Shown here: one piece after another, positions 16,214-25,909 of the stretch
Layout: every line of letters begins with the position of its first letter
How positions within the stretch are numbered: the stretch's first letter is position 1
Assembly (NCBI GenBank): GCA_964549765.1
Contig: CAZJWR010000008.1
Coordinates: 23,376 to 87,375 of the forward strand
DNA from: CAZJWR01 sp964549765
Lineage (GTDB): Bacteria; Zixibacteria; MSB-5A5; GN15; JAAZOE01
Reading direction: 5' to 3'
Length of the DNA: 64,000 nucleotides
Notes under the pieces: generated by a model
Databases searched by the model: none
What the model was told of the DNA's origin: nothing
What the model saw: only the letters and a program-made list of their open reading frames with translations
Made by a program: the position numbers and the translations under genes

Positions 16214-16242
16214 TTGACCTCAAAGCGAATTCTGCATATACT
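16214..16242 (+). promoter_or_regulatory. Sigma-70-type promoter of the P5C dehydrogenase gene
   Basis: TTGACC at 16214-16219, a 17-base spacer and TATACT at 16237-16242. A second possible pair, TTGATT and CATAAT, lies at 16251-16278 but would leave a leader of only about a dozen bases. Confidence 0.55.
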
Positions 16243-16296
16243 CCCGTCAATTGATTTTGGGTCAATATCGTACATAATACCGACGGAGGACAAGTC

Positions 16297-17922
16297 ATGG
16301 GTAACTATAGAATTCCGATGCCGAAAAATGAGCCGGTGCTCAGCTACGCGCCGGGATCAGCCGAACGCGACGCAATCAAGAAGGCGCTGGCTGACCTGTC
16401 GTCGCGCAATTTGGAAGCGCCGATGATTATTGGCGGCCAGGAGGTCAAAACCGACGATACCGTCAAAATGACCGCGCCGCACGACCATAAACTCGAATTG
16501 GGGCACTATTATCGCGGCGGCAAGAAAGAAATCGAAATGGCCGTCACGGCGGCGATGGAAGCCCGGCACGACTGGATCAATCTGCCGTGGGAACAGCGCG
16601 CCGTCATCTTTCTGAAAGCCGCCGACCTGCTGGCCGGGCCGTACCGGGCGCTGATCAATGCCTCTACCATGCTGGCTCACAGCAAGAATATTTTCCAGGC
16701 CGAAATCGACGCCGTATGCGAACTGGCCGACTTTTTCCGCTTCAACGCCTGGTACATGCAGGAAATCTATGACATGCAGCCGAGCTCGGCCCCGACGATA
16801 TGGAACTACATGGATTACCGGCCGCTCGAGGGGTTCGTCTTCGCCGTCACACCGTTCAATTTCGTTTCCATCGCCGGCAACTTACCGACGGCGCCGGCCA
16901 TGATGGGCAATGTCGTACTGTGGAAACCGGCTTCGAGCGTGGTCTATACGGCGCATTTCCTCATGAAGATACTGAAGGAAGCCGGGCTGCCCGACGGCGT
17001 TATCAATTTGATCACGGCGCGCGGGTCCGACGTCGGCGATCTGATTATGAAAAACCCGCATTTGGCCGGGATTCATTTTACCGGCTCGACGGCGGTGTTC
17101 CAGGGCATGTGGAAAACCGTCGGCGAAAATATCGCCAATTACAAAAGCTATCCCCGCATCGTCGGTGAAACCGGCGGCAAGGATTTCGTTTTTGTGCACA
17201 ATTCGGCGTCGCCGATCGAGGTCGCCACGGCTCTGATCCGGGGCGCCTTCGAGTATCAGGGACAAAAATGTTCGGCAGCGTCGCGGGCATATATCCCGGC
17301 GTCGTTGTGGGATGACGTCAAGGCGCTTTTGATCAAGCAGATCGGCGATCTGAAAATGGGCGGCCCCGAGGATTTCCGTAATTTCATCAATGCCGTCATC
17401 GACCGCAGCGCCTACACCGACATCACCGGCTATATCGATTACGCCAAAAAATCCAAGGACTGCGCGATCATCATCGGCGGTAAATACGATGATTCCAAGG
17501 GCTTTTTCATCGAACCGACCGTGGTCGTCACCACCGATCCCCATTTCAAATTGATGGAAGAGGAAATTTTCGGCCCGGTGCTGACGATATTCGTTTACCA
17601 GGACGATGATTACGAAAAAACCCTGCACCTGTGCGACCAGACCTCGCCCTATGCGCTGACCGGCGCGGTCTTTGCGCGCGACCGTCAGGCCGTGGCCGTG
17701 GCCGCTAAAATTCTGCGCAACGCCGCCGGAAATTTTTATATCAACGACAAACCGACCGGTGCGGTGGTCGGGCAGCAGCCGTTTGGGGGAGCGCGGGCGT
17801 CGGGGACCAACGACAAGGCCGGATCGCTATTGAACATGATCCGCTGGACGTCGCCGCGCACGATCAAGGAGGCCCTGGTTCCTCCGACCGATTACCGCTA
17901 CCCCTTCATGCGCGAGAAATGA
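16297..17922 (+). CDS. pruA: 1-pyrroline-5-carboxylate dehydrogenase
   Basis: A 541-residue NAD-dependent aldehyde dehydrogenase that oxidises glutamate semialdehyde to glutamate, the last step of proline breakdown. The catalytic cysteine is C325 in YQGQKCSAASRAY, and the general base is E291 in RIVGETGGKDFVFVH. The NAD site includes FTGSTAVFQGMWK. The PRIVGETGGKD and QKCSAASR phrases and the length match the single-domain ALDH4 (human-type) branch rather than bifunctional PutA. GGAGGA seven bases before the ATG gives a firm start. No proline dehydrogenase is adjacent, so this gene acts alone here, perhaps also in arginine or ornithine use. Confidence 0.93.
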   Translation: MGNYRIPMPKNEPVLSYAPGSAERDAIKKALADLSSRNLEAPMIIGGQEVKTDDTVKMTAPHDHKLELGHYYRGGKKEIEMAVTAAMEARHDWINLPWEQRAVIFLKAADLLAGPYRALINASTMLAHSKNIFQAEIDAVCELADFFRFNAWYMQEIYDMQPSSAPTIWNYMDYRPLEGFVFAVTPFNFVSIAGNLPTAPAMMGNVVLWKPASSVVYTAHFLMKILKEAGLPDGVINLITARGSDVGDLIMKNPHLAGIHFTGSTAVFQGMWKTVGENIANYKSYPRIVGETGGKDFVFVHNSASPIEVATALIRGAFEYQGQKCSAASRAYIPASLWDDVKALLIKQIGDLKMGGPEDFRNFINAVIDRSAYTDITGYIDYAKKSKDCAIIIGGKYDDSKGFFIEPTVVVTTDPHFKLMEEEIFGPVLTIFVYQDDDYEKTLHLCDQTSPYALTGAVFARDRQAVAVAAKILRNAAGNFYINDKPTGAVVGQQPFGGARASGTNDKAGSLLNMIRWTSPRTIKEALVPPTDYRYPFMREK

Positions 17923-17970
17923 TGGTATTCCCGGCCGATGTGGATATCGGCCGGGCACGAAACGAAGCAG

Positions 17971-17999
17971 GGCGGGATCCGTGCGATCCCGCCTTTTTT
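17971..17999 (+). terminator. Rho-independent terminator of the P5C dehydrogenase gene
   Basis: A 9-bp stem GGCGGGATC (17971-17979) and GATCCCGCC (17985-17993), a 5-base loop and six T. An accompanying hairpin CCCGGCCGAT/ATCGGCCGGG lies just upstream at about 17931-17955. Confidence 0.9.
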
Positions 18000-18390
18000 G
18001 TGTCCGTTCAGTGGCCTGTCGGCTGCAACGGGCCCTCGTTTGCAGGCTATTACTTTGAATGGAGCGTCGGGGCACCCGCCGGGGCATCTCTGTATAGTGT
18101 CACTCCCGCAAAGCACGAAAATGTCTTGACAAAGCATCGGCGTGTACCCTTCTTCAACCAAAGGGAGTTCAAATCGCTTGGAATACAACGGTAATTGAAC
18201 CCGGAATGTATTCGCGCGGGTTGGCTGTTGTGGCATCATGAATCGGCATCCCATCTGACATCGCCATTTTATCGGCAGCCGCATTTCTGTGAAATCAAGA
18301 TTGGGACGGGCAAAACCGTGATGTGCGGGGATGACGTCCTTCTCTTTCGAAAAGTAAATTCGAGACGAAACCCATAAACGGAGGTTGGAC
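18000..18390. other. Intergenic region, nothing recognised beyond a ribosome site
   Basis: About 390 bases. A TTGACA occurs at 18123-18128 but lacks a clear -10 partner. GGAGG directly before 18391 is the ribosome site of the next gene. The short frames here have no recognisable features. Confidence 0.4.
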
Positions 18391-18858
18391 ATGCCTGAAC
18401 AACAAAAGCCGGCGACGGCTCCGTCAATTGTCAAGGAGTGGTTCGGGGCCGCACGGGAGGGTGTCATTGTACTTGCGGTGGTGATCCTCTTTGTGAAACC
18501 CTCCTGGATCGGAACCATCGCCGTCGAGGCTGGTCTCAAAAAAGCTTTTGGAATGGAATTCGTCGAACAGCAGGTCGAGCAAAGCAAGGCGGAAACCAGC
18601 AAGGCGCAGGAAGCCATCGGCGCAATCACGGAGGAGCTGGGGCAGGTGAAAGACCAACTCCAGCAATTAAGCGTGACGGCCGGAAAGTCCAATCCCGCGA
18701 TTTCGCATGAAATCACGAGGATAACATCGAATGTCGATAACCTCACGATGAAAAGCAGGGATATCAGTGGATCCTTGCAGACCAGCATGCAGGCCCACGA
18801 AGATATCCTAAAGGTGGCCCGCGGCCAGCTGCCGCTGGAGAGGAAGAGATCCCCCTGA
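18391..18858 (+). CDS. Membrane-anchored coiled-coil protein
   Basis: A 155-residue protein of unknown family. An N-terminal soluble stretch and one membrane helix (GVIVLAVVILFVKPSWIG, about residues 25-42) precede a long heptad-like helix (FVEQQVEQSKAETSKAQEAI, continuing with GQVKDQLQQL) and a helical tail. This suggests a trimeric or dimeric stalk on one side of the membrane. ATG 18391 is preferred over the TTG at 18385 because GGAGG ends seven bases before it. The neighbours (P5C dehydrogenase upstream behind a terminator, CopB convergent) give no functional hint. Confidence 0.7.
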   Translation: MPEQQKPATAPSIVKEWFGAAREGVIVLAVVILFVKPSWIGTIAVEAGLKKAFGMEFVEQQVEQSKAETSKAQEAIGAITEELGQVKDQLQQLSVTAGKSNPAISHEITRITSNVDNLTMKSRDISGSLQTSMQAHEDILKVARGQLPLERKRSP

Positions 18859-18922
18859 AATCGAGTAATCCGTCAATGATCTGCTGCTGCTGAGACGGCA
18901 CGCCGCAGCGCCTCTATTCCTG

Positions 18923-21085
18923 CTACGCCCCCGGGACGTGGAGGAATTTGGCGTTGATGGCCACGATCACCGTCGACAACGACATCAGCACCGCCCCGAT
19001 GGCCGGGCTGAGTAGTATCCCCCGGCTCGCCAGCACACCTGCCGCCAACGGGATGGCGACGGCATTATAGCCGGTCGCCCAGATCAAATTTTGAACCATC
19101 TTCTTATAGGTCGCCCCGGCGTATTGGATCAGCCGCACCACGTCGACCGGGTTGCTGCGGACCAATATGATGTCAGCCGTCTCGGCGGCGACGTCCGTGC
19201 CGGCGCCGATGGCGATCCCGACGTCGGCCTGGGCCAAAGCCGGCGCATCGTTGATGCCGTCGCCGACCATCGCCACGACCAACCCGCGTGATTGGACTTC
19301 CTTGATCTTGTCGACCTTCTTGTCCGGGAGGACCTCGGCGAAATATTCATCGATGCCCAGTTCATCGGCCACCGCCTTGCTGACCGCTTCGGTGTCGCCG
19401 GTAAGCATCATGGTGGTGATGCCCATCGCTTTCAATTTAGCGATGGCCGTTTTGGATTCATCGCGCACGACGTCGGAAAGCGCCAGCGCCCCCCGGACGG
19501 TGTTGTCGATGACCACAAAGACAACCGTCTTGCCGCCTTCGCGCAGTTTTTCGATCTTGCCTGCATCGAAGGACAGATCGTTTTCCTTCAGGTATCCGTG
19601 GCTGACAACCTTGACGCTTTTACCGTCGATGGTTCCCTCGACGCCCTTGCCGGTGATGGCTTTGAAATCCGATACATGCTTTTTATTGTCCGATGATTTC
19701 GCTATCGCCTGAGCGATGGGATGCTCCGATTTTTCCTCCAGCGACGCGGCGTATGCACGGATGGTGTCAACATCCATATCGCCAGACAACGCGACCGTAC
19801 CGGTGACCTCGAAGATGCCCTTGGTGAGCGTTCCGGTTTTATCGAATACTACCGCCTGAATATTGCGGGCCCGTTCGAACTGCGCGCGATTACGAATCAA
19901 AAGTCCGTTGCGAGCCGACAGCGCGGTCGATACCGCGATAACCAGCGGGATGGCCAAGCCCAGCGCATGGGGGCAGGTGATCACCATGACAGTGACGGTG
20001 CGTTCCAGCGCAAAGACGAATTCCTTGCCGACGGCGAATTTCCAGACCAGAAACGTGATAACACCGGCGGCGATGGCGATACCGGTCAGCCACCGCGCGG
20101 CGCGGTCGGCCAGGTTTTGCGTTTTGGTTTTTCCGGCCTGCGCCTGTTGTACCATATCGACCATCTGGGACAGGTATGAATCCTTGCCGGTCTTCCTTAC
20201 GGCGACCGTCAGGGAACCCTCGCCGTTGATCGCGCCCGCGATAACTTCGCCGTCTTTTTCCTTGGTGACCGGCCGCGATTCGCCGGTGATCATGGCCTCG
20301 TTGACCGACGAGGAACCGTCGACGACGACGCCGTCGGCCGGGATTTTTTCGCCCGGCTTGATGACGACTTTATCATCGGGTTGAAGATCGGATACGGCGA
20401 CGTCTTTGGTGGAGCCGTCATCCATAAGTTTATGCGCCTCCGACGGCATCAGCTTGATCAATTCCTCCAGCGCCCGCGACGCGCCCATGACCGAACGCAT
20501 CTCGATCCAGTGCCCCAGCAGCATGACGTCGATCAGCGTCGCCAACTCCCAGAAAAAAGTCCGGCCGGGGACGCCGAATACGACCACCGAACTGTACACG
20601 AACGCCACCGCGATGGCCAGTCCGATCAGCGTCATCATGCCGGGGTTTTTGGCGCTCAGTTCATCGCTCATGCCTTTCAAAAACGGCCAGCCGCCGTAAA
20701 AAAAGATAGCCGCCGAGAAGGCGAACAGGACGTATCCGTCGCCGGTAAACGACAGCGCCTGGGATAATCCCAGAAAACTGCGTACCATCGGCGCCAGAAG
20801 CAGCACTGGCACGGTCAATATCAGCGAAACCCAGAACCGTTTTCGGAAATCGGCCGCCATATGGGCGTGATGCTGACTGTGATCGTGCCCGCCGTGGCCC
20901 ATATGTCCGCCGTGCTGCTCATGTCCTTCGTGCATCATGTGAGATTCATGCGCGGAGTGATCCTTGTGCTCCTGATGTCCGGCATGTGCTTCATGTCCGC
21001 CACGCGCGTCCTGCATGTCGTCGGGGTGCTTATCGCGACGATGATCTTCGTTGTGGGTGAATTGATCGGAATTTTTCGTGTCCAT
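18923..21085 (-). CDS. copB: CopB-type copper-translocating P-type ATPase
   Basis: A 720-residue P1B ATPase that pumps copper out across the inner membrane. The N-terminus holds a histidine/methionine-rich metal-binding region (residues 10-75, repeated HEGHEQHGGHMGHGGHDH). The membrane metal site is the CPH motif (C371-P-H, in VITCPHALGLA), which marks the CopB subclass rather than CopA's CPC. The phosphorylated aspartate is D415 in DKTGTLT, the nucleotide motif SEHP is present, and MVGDGINDAPALAQADVGIA forms the hinge. The length is complete. ATG 21085 is preferred to the ATG three codons upstream because AAAGG lies nine bases before it. No chaperone or regulator is adjacent. Confidence 0.95.
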   Translation of the reverse strand: MDTKNSDQFTHNEDHRRDKHPDDMQDARGGHEAHAGHQEHKDHSAHESHMMHEGHEQHGGHMGHGGHDHSQHHAHMAADFRKRFWVSLILTVPVLLLAPMVRSFLGLSQALSFTGDGYVLFAFSAAIFFYGGWPFLKGMSDELSAKNPGMMTLIGLAIAVAFVYSSVVVFGVPGRTFFWELATLIDVMLLGHWIEMRSVMGASRALEELIKLMPSEAHKLMDDGSTKDVAVSDLQPDDKVVIKPGEKIPADGVVVDGSSSVNEAMITGESRPVTKEKDGEVIAGAINGEGSLTVAVRKTGKDSYLSQMVDMVQQAQAGKTKTQNLADRAARWLTGIAIAAGVITFLVWKFAVGKEFVFALERTVTVMVITCPHALGLAIPLVIAVSTALSARNGLLIRNRAQFERARNIQAVVFDKTGTLTKGIFEVTGTVALSGDMDVDTIRAYAASLEEKSEHPIAQAIAKSSDNKKHVSDFKAITGKGVEGTIDGKSVKVVSHGYLKENDLSFDAGKIEKLREGGKTVVFVVIDNTVRGALALSDVVRDESKTAIAKLKAMGITTMMLTGDTEAVSKAVADELGIDEYFAEVLPDKKVDKIKEVQSRGLVVAMVGDGINDAPALAQADVGIAIGAGTDVAAETADIILVRSNPVDVVRLIQYAGATYKKMVQNLIWATGYNAVAIPLAAGVLASRGILLSPAIGAVLMSLSTVIVAINAKFLHVPGA

Positions 21086-21238
21086 GAGCGCCATCCTTTC
21101 ACTATCGTCGTAAATTCAGCACAACCGTCGCAATAAAAATACGAACCATGTCCATTGTTAATGTAAAACAGTTGCCGGAAGGGCATGTTCCCCTGCATCT
21201 GAGGCAACGGCCAAGGCCGCCCTTAAGTCACAAATGGG

Positions 21239-21267
21239 TTGACACTTGGTGTCCCGTCTTTTATTAT
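21239..21267 (+). promoter_or_regulatory. Sigma-70-type promoter of the propeller lipoprotein gene
   Basis: A perfect TTGACA at 21239-21244, a 17-base spacer and TATTAT at 21262-21267 (one mismatch). The start codon is 39 bases further on. Confidence 0.7.
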
Positions 21268-21305
21268 ATATGATATACGCATGTCTTTATTGCTGGGAGG
21301 TATCC

Positions 21306-22406
21306 ATGCGCAGGGGAGCAATTGTCATCATCAAAACCGCAGGCCTCTTGCTGACCGTCGCCTTACTCTGGGTCGGCTGTTCCGACGACGACAATCCGAC
21401 CAAATCGACGGGAAGCTGGGCCTGGCGGACGATGGGAGCCGGTGCTGACGATCGGGTGAATGCCATGGCCGTCTACAATGGCGATTTGATCACAGGAGGA
21501 GTATTTACCCAGATGGACACTATCTCTACCGCTTATATCGCCTCGTGGAACGACACGACTTGGATGTATCTCGGTGCCGGGATGGACGACCCTATCTATA
21601 GCCTAATCGTCTATAATAATCAGCTGATTGCCGGCGGATTCTTCACAAATGCCGGAGGGATTTCGGCCAACCGGGTCGCCGCCTGGGATGGTTCATCATG
21701 GGCGCCGTTGGGAAACGGGATGAATGGCGCGGTTACCGGGCTCGCCGTCTTCAACAATAATCTCATTGCCGCAGGTCACTTCACAAATGCCGGGGGGGTT
21801 AACGCCATTCATATCGCATCGTGGAACGGAGCGTCATGGTCCGCCATGGGATCCGGAACGGGCGGTATAATTCAAGACCTGATCGTTTATCATGGCCAAT
21901 TGATTGTGGCCGGAGATTTTACATCCATAAATGGCGTCAGCGCTAACTGTATCGCGGCTTGGGATGGATCTTCATGGGAGCCACTCGGAGTGGGTATGAC
22001 ACACGAAGTGCATCCCGTTGTTGAAGCCTTGGCGGTTTGGAATAATAAGTTGATAGCGGCGGGGCAATTCCGTACAGCGGGCGACAGTGTGGCGAAAAAT
22101 ATCGCGGTTTGGAATGATACCCTTTGGAGGCCATTGTCGTCTCAAAATGCTGCGCAGAGACCGGTCGGCGTCCTGACGGTTTTCCAGGGACGGCTGATCG
22201 TCGGGTGTTCCTATATTTTCTTTGATGACGAAAACGCCGACCGCATCGCCGCATATGACGGACAAACATGGGCGAAACTGGGTTCCGGCCTTAGTGACAA
22301 TCCTTTGGCATTTGCGGTATATAACGACAAGCTGATCACCGGAGGATTATTCGTCGAGGCAGGTGGGGATACGGTCAACTATATCGCCGAATGGAGTTAC
22401 AAGTAA
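21306..22406 (+). CDS. Seven-repeat beta-propeller lipoprotein
   Basis: A 366-residue lipoprotein (lipobox LWVGC, C25) made almost entirely of seven repeats of about 45-50 residues. Each repeat has the form A-x-x-V-Y/F-N-x-x-L-I-A-G-G-x-F, then an AGG turn, then IA-x-W-(D/N)-(G/D)-x-x-W-x-x-L-G-x-G-M. Units include NAMAVYNGDLITGGVF, GLAVFNNNLIAAGHF and DLIVYHGQLIVAGDF. Seven units of this size fit a single seven-bladed propeller. It is a close paralogue of the 14-repeat protein at 29900-32374 but uses lipid instead of a dockerin pair. GGGAGG five bases before ATG 21306 and a strong promoter fix the start. The ligand or partner is unknown. Confidence 0.85.
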   Translation: MRRGAIVIIKTAGLLLTVALLWVGCSDDDNPTKSTGSWAWRTMGAGADDRVNAMAVYNGDLITGGVFTQMDTISTAYIASWNDTTWMYLGAGMDDPIYSLIVYNNQLIAGGFFTNAGGISANRVAAWDGSSWAPLGNGMNGAVTGLAVFNNNLIAAGHFTNAGGVNAIHIASWNGASWSAMGSGTGGIIQDLIVYHGQLIVAGDFTSINGVSANCIAAWDGSSWEPLGVGMTHEVHPVVEALAVWNNKLIAAGQFRTAGDSVAKNIAVWNDTLWRPLSSQNAAQRPVGVLTVFQGRLIVGCSYIFFDDENADRIAAYDGQTWAKLGSGLSDNPLAFAVYNDKLITGGLFVEAGGDTVNYIAEWSYK

Positions 22407-22435
22407 CCAGATACTCCGTGTCGCCTGCAATGCGA

Positions 22436-23656
22436 TTATTCGTGGCGCAGGGCGTCGATGGGATCGAGGCCGGCGGCTTTGCGGGCCGGATAGAACCCGA
22501 AGAATATCCCGACCGCGGCGGAGAAAATAAACGATAACACGACGATTTGCGGCGTGATGATAGGCGCTATTTCCGTCCATCGGTTCAATGCCGTCACCAC
22601 TCCCGCCGAAAGCGCAATCCCGATAAGGCCGCCGCTGACGCTCAGCGTCACCGCTTCGGTCAAAAACTGCACCAATATATCGCTTTCACGGGCGCCGACC
22701 GACAGCCGGATGCCGATCTCGCGCGTCCGCTCCGTCACCGATACCAGCATGATATTCATGATGCCGATGCCACCTACCAGCAGACTGACGGCGGCGATGG
22801 AACCGAGAAGCAGGGTCATGGTTTTGGTCGTGGCCGTCACCGCTTCCATGATTTCGGCCTGGCTGCGGATGCTGAAATCGTCGGCCTCGCCTTCATGCAG
22901 ATTATGCGCCCGGCGCAGAATCTCGGTCAGTTCGCCGATAGCCGCCGGGACGCTGTCGGTGGATACCGCGCTGGCGTTGATCATATCGATCCACTGGCTG
23001 CCCTTCAGGCGATAGAGGACGGTCGTCGACGGCGCGAGGATGACATCATCCTGATCCTGACCCATGCCGCTTTGCCCCTTGGTCTTGAGGACGCCGATAA
23101 CCGTGAACGGCACATTCCTGATCCGGATTCGCTGTCCCACCGGATCCTCATCGGGAAATAATTCTTTGGCGACGGTAGCGCCGAGCAGAGCCACCTTTCT
23201 GCGTCCGGTGACGTCCTTCTCGGTGAAAAATTCTCCCGATTCGATTTCCCAGTTACGGATCGAAAAGTATGCTGGAGACACGCCGTAAATCACCGTTGAC
23301 CAGTTATTGCCCCCACCGATGACTTGCCCGCCGGTGCGTACCACCGGTGAGGCGCCATCAATCAACGTCGCTTGTTTCTCTATCTCGTCGACGTCCTCCA
23401 GCGTGAACCGGTTGGAACTACCCGCGCCCAAACGGGCGCCGCCCGATGTGGCGCTGCCGGGGAAGATGATGATCAGGTTGGTACCGAGGGCTTTGATGTT
23501 GTTCTGAATCTGGGCCTGTGAGCCCTCGCCGATGGCGACCATAATAATAACCGCGCCGACGCCGATGATGATGCCCAGCGAGGTCAGCAGGCTGCGGAGG
23601 CGATTCTTCAAAATGCTCTTGAAGGCCGCCTGGATTAATCTCGTGATCGAAATCAT
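22436..23656 (-). CDS. MacB-type ABC transporter permease
   Basis: A 406-residue inner-membrane subunit of a tripartite export or mechanotransmission ABC system. It has the MacB/FtsX layout: a first helix (LRSLLTSLGIIIGVGAVIIM), a large periplasmic domain (about 45-280), then three C-terminal helices including LLVGGIGIMNIMLVSVTERT and the conserved REIGIRLSVGARESDI. The end FYPARKAAGLDPIDALRHE is diagnostic. The start codon shares one base with the ATPase stop (TGATG), so the two are coupled. Together with the upstream adaptor it should move a substrate (lipoprotein, peptide or drug) from the periplasm outward. A TolC partner is not in the window. Confidence 0.93.
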   Translation of the reverse strand: MISITRLIQAAFKSILKNRLRSLLTSLGIIIGVGAVIIMVAIGEGSQAQIQNNIKALGTNLIIIFPGSATSGGARLGAGSSNRFTLEDVDEIEKQATLIDGASPVVRTGGQVIGGGNNWSTVIYGVSPAYFSIRNWEIESGEFFTEKDVTGRRKVALLGATVAKELFPDEDPVGQRIRIRNVPFTVIGVLKTKGQSGMGQDQDDVILAPSTTVLYRLKGSQWIDMINASAVSTDSVPAAIGELTEILRRAHNLHEGEADDFSIRSQAEIMEAVTATTKTMTLLLGSIAAVSLLVGGIGIMNIMLVSVTERTREIGIRLSVGARESDILVQFLTEAVTLSVSGGLIGIALSAGVVTALNRWTEIAPIITPQIVVLSFIFSAAVGIFFGFYPARKAAGLDPIDALRHE

Positions 23657-24405
23657 CAGTTATGCTCCCCGCCGTCGTCGTCCGCCGCCGGCGCTGCGCC
23701 GTTGACATGGCGGCGATGATCGATACTGCGGTCGCCGATGACGGTTCCGTCACGCAATTCGATAACTCGCCGGGCAAATTCTGAAATATCCTTTTCGTGT
23801 GTCACCAGAATAACCGTCACGCCTTCCTCGTTGAGTTCCTGAAAAAGTGAGATGATCTCGACCGTCGTGCGGCTGTCCAGATTTCCGGTCGGCTCGTCCG
23901 CCAGCAAAATCGACGGTTTATTCACCAGCGCCCGCGCGATCGCCACCCGCTGCTGCTGGCCGCCCGAAAGCTGGCTGGGCGTATGATCGAGCCGTTCCGC
24001 CAGACCCACCCGGGTCAGGGCGGCGATGGCCGCCTGTCGATGATTGCGCATGTGATTGCTGCGGTTATAGAACAGGGGCAACTCGACGTTTTCCAGGGCC
24101 GACGTGCGGGACAACAAATTAAAACCCTGAAAAACAAATCCGATTTTTTTGTTCCGGATGGCCGCCCGCTGATTTTTGCTGAGGCCGTCGACCCGTTCGC
24201 CGTCGAGTATATATTCGCCTTCGGTCGGCGAATCGAGACAGCCGAGCAGATTCATCAAGGTCGACTTGCCCGACCCCGACGAACCCATGATGGCGACAAA
24301 ATCGCCCGGCTCGACCGATATGTCGACGCCGTGGAGGGCACGCACGGCGATATCACCCACCTGATAGGTGCGCGTCAGCCGATGTGTTTCGATTACATTT
24401 CCCAT
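23656..24405 (-). CDS. MacB/LolD-type ABC transporter ATPase
   Basis: A 249-residue ATPase that drives the adjacent permease. The Walker A is GSSGSGKST, the ABC signature LSGGQQQRVAIARAL, Walker B ILLADEPTGNLDS, and the switch histidine is in LVTHEKD. The conserved LGCLDSPTEGEYILDGERV and NKKIGFVFQGFNLL follow the MacB/LolD subfamily. The frame is open further upstream, but homology starts at ATG 24405 (MGNVIETHRLTRTY). The adaptor gene ends 44 bases upstream. The C-terminus extends in a charged low-complexity tail (APAADDDGGEHN). Confidence 0.93.
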   Translation of the reverse strand: MGNVIETHRLTRTYQVGDIAVRALHGVDISVEPGDFVAIMGSSGSGKSTLMNLLGCLDSPTEGEYILDGERVDGLSKNQRAAIRNKKIGFVFQGFNLLSRTSALENVELPLFYNRSNHMRNHRQAAIAALTRVGLAERLDHTPSQLSGGQQQRVAIARALVNKPSILLADEPTGNLDSRTTVEIISLFQELNEEGVTVILVTHEKDISEFARRVIELRDGTVIGDRSIDHRRHVNGAAPAADDDGGEHN

Positions 24406-24449
24406 GCCGTATTTTCTTTTCGCGTTGTCGTTATGCTCGCGTGCGGCGA

Positions 24450-25715
24450 TCAAAATCCCCGCATGCGGAAACCCCTTGGCCGGTCTTGCGATGTCTGCTC
24501 CTGTTCGGATTGCGCTTGCTTCGTCCCGACAATGACCTGCATCCCATCCTGCAGCACCCGTGAGCCCACGACTTCGGTATTGGTGCCATCCGTTAGGCCT
24601 GTCCGCAACGGCGCTCCCATGACCTGGCCCAGGGAATCGACGTACCACACCATGCTGAAATTCCGCTGCCCGTCGGCCATACCGCCGGGCCGTCCGCCGG
24701 ACCGTGAGACCATTGCGGTCGAATCAGGCGACGTACCGGGCGAACTGCCCCGGCTTTGCATTTCCTTTTGGCGCTCGGCTCGAGACTTGTCGACGATCTC
24801 CTGCGACGGCTGGAACCGGAGGGCCTTATTGGGAACCATCAGCACGTCGTCCCGCTTCTCCGTGATAAAATCGACCATCGCCGTCATCCCCGGCAGCAGC
24901 AATCCCTCGTCGTTGCGCGACTCGATGACGACGGTGTAGGTCACGACATTGGAGACGGTTTTGGGCTGGAGACGAATCTGTTTGACCGTCCCGGAGAAAT
25001 TTTTGTCGGCATACGCCAGTACCTGAAAAGTTGCTTGCTGACCGTCTTTGATCTGGCCGATATCGCTTTCATCGACGTCGGCCAGAATCTGCATGCGGGA
25101 CAAATCCTGCGCAATAATGAACAGCGTCGGCGTCGACAGGCTGGCCGCCACCGTCTGGCCAGCGTCCACATTTCTCTCGATAACCGTCCCGCGAATCGGC
25201 GAACGGATCACGGCGTAGCTGAGGTTTCTTTCGGCGCGGTCGAGCGCCGCCTGCGATGATATCATAGTCGCTTTCTGGGTTTTCAAGCCGACCTGGTAAG
25301 GCAGAAAATCCATCTCCGAAATCAGTTCCCGGTCAAAAAGCACCTTGTTTCGATCATACTCCGCCTGCGCCTGTTCCAGTGACGCTTCCGACCGTTGGAT
25401 GGTCGCCTGCGCGTCGAGCACGGCCGCCTTGAGCAGGGTCGTGTCCAGAACCGCCAGAATCTGGCCCTCGTGAACTTGATCGTTGTAATCGACATAGACC
25501 GAGTCGATGGTCCCCGAAACTTGCGTCCCGACCTGCACCGACGTCACCGGAGCCAGCGTCCCCGTTGAGGAAACGGTGTTTTCGATAGTGCCTCGGGTGA
25601 CGGTGGCGAATTCATACCCCGTAGCGGCTTTGGTTGTTTTCGATTTCAGCAGCCAGTATCCTGCCACGGCAAGAACCAGCACAATCAGGATATATACCAG
25701 ACTTTTCTTTCTCAC
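24450..25715 (-). CDS. MacA-like periplasmic adaptor (membrane fusion protein)
   Basis: A 421-residue adaptor anchored by one N-terminal helix (LVYILIVLVLAVAGYWLL). Next come the barrel-sandwich half (TGTLAPVTSVQVGTQVSGTI and, on the return, YAVIRSPIRGTVIERNVDAG), a coiled-coil hairpin between them (about 110-175), and a beta-barrel domain. The C-terminal region (about 320-421) is rich in Ser, Gly, Gln and Arg and carries the membrane-proximal domain MVWYVDSLGQVMGAPLRTG. The start is GTG 25715, five bases after GAGGAG; the frame upstream lacks homology. It is the first gene of the operon adaptor-ATPase-permease and links the inner-membrane pump to an outer-membrane channel. Confidence 0.92.
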   Translation of the reverse strand: MRKKSLVYILIVLVLAVAGYWLLKSKTTKAATGYEFATVTRGTIENTVSSTGTLAPVTSVQVGTQVSGTIDSVYVDYNDQVHEGQILAVLDTTLLKAAVLDAQATIQRSEASLEQAQAEYDRNKVLFDRELISEMDFLPYQVGLKTQKATMISSQAALDRAERNLSYAVIRSPIRGTVIERNVDAGQTVAASLSTPTLFIIAQDLSRMQILADVDESDIGQIKDGQQATFQVLAYADKNFSGTVKQIRLQPKTVSNVVTYTVVIESRNDEGLLLPGMTAMVDFITEKRDDVLMVPNKALRFQPSQEIVDKSRAERQKEMQSRGSSPGTSPDSTAMVSRSGGRPGGMADGQRNFSMVWYVDSLGQVMGAPLRTGLTDGTNTEVVGSRVLQDGMQVIVGTKQAQSEQEQTSQDRPRGFRMRGF

Positions 25716-25909
25716 GTCCACTCCTCGGCATATGAACACGACTTTCCGTATCTTGTGACAATTAATACGCCGGGAAAGACCAACCGGAGACGCAAAATAA
25801 GCGCCGGTCGGGAACGACGATTCGGCGATACCGGCCAAAATCGGCCAATTCAATCATTGACAAATCATCAACTTGGAAGGAAATTCATAGGACATCGGTG
25901 ATTTGACCT

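Noticed and set aside
18123..18128. TTGACA upstream of the coiled-coil gene as a promoter
   Set aside because: No reasonable -10 hexamer lies 16-18 bases downstream.
20935..21207. A 90-codon minus-strand frame starting upstream of copB with a YFYCDGC motif resembling a metal-binding TRASH/YHS segment
   Set aside because: Most of it overlaps copB in another frame, there is no good ribosome site and only one CxxC is present; it could be a decayed fragment but is not supported as a gene.
24406..24648. An 81-residue N-terminal extension of the ABC ATPase
   Set aside because: It overlaps the adaptor gene's 3' end and is low-complexity; ABC ATPases of this type start at the MGNVIETHRL position.
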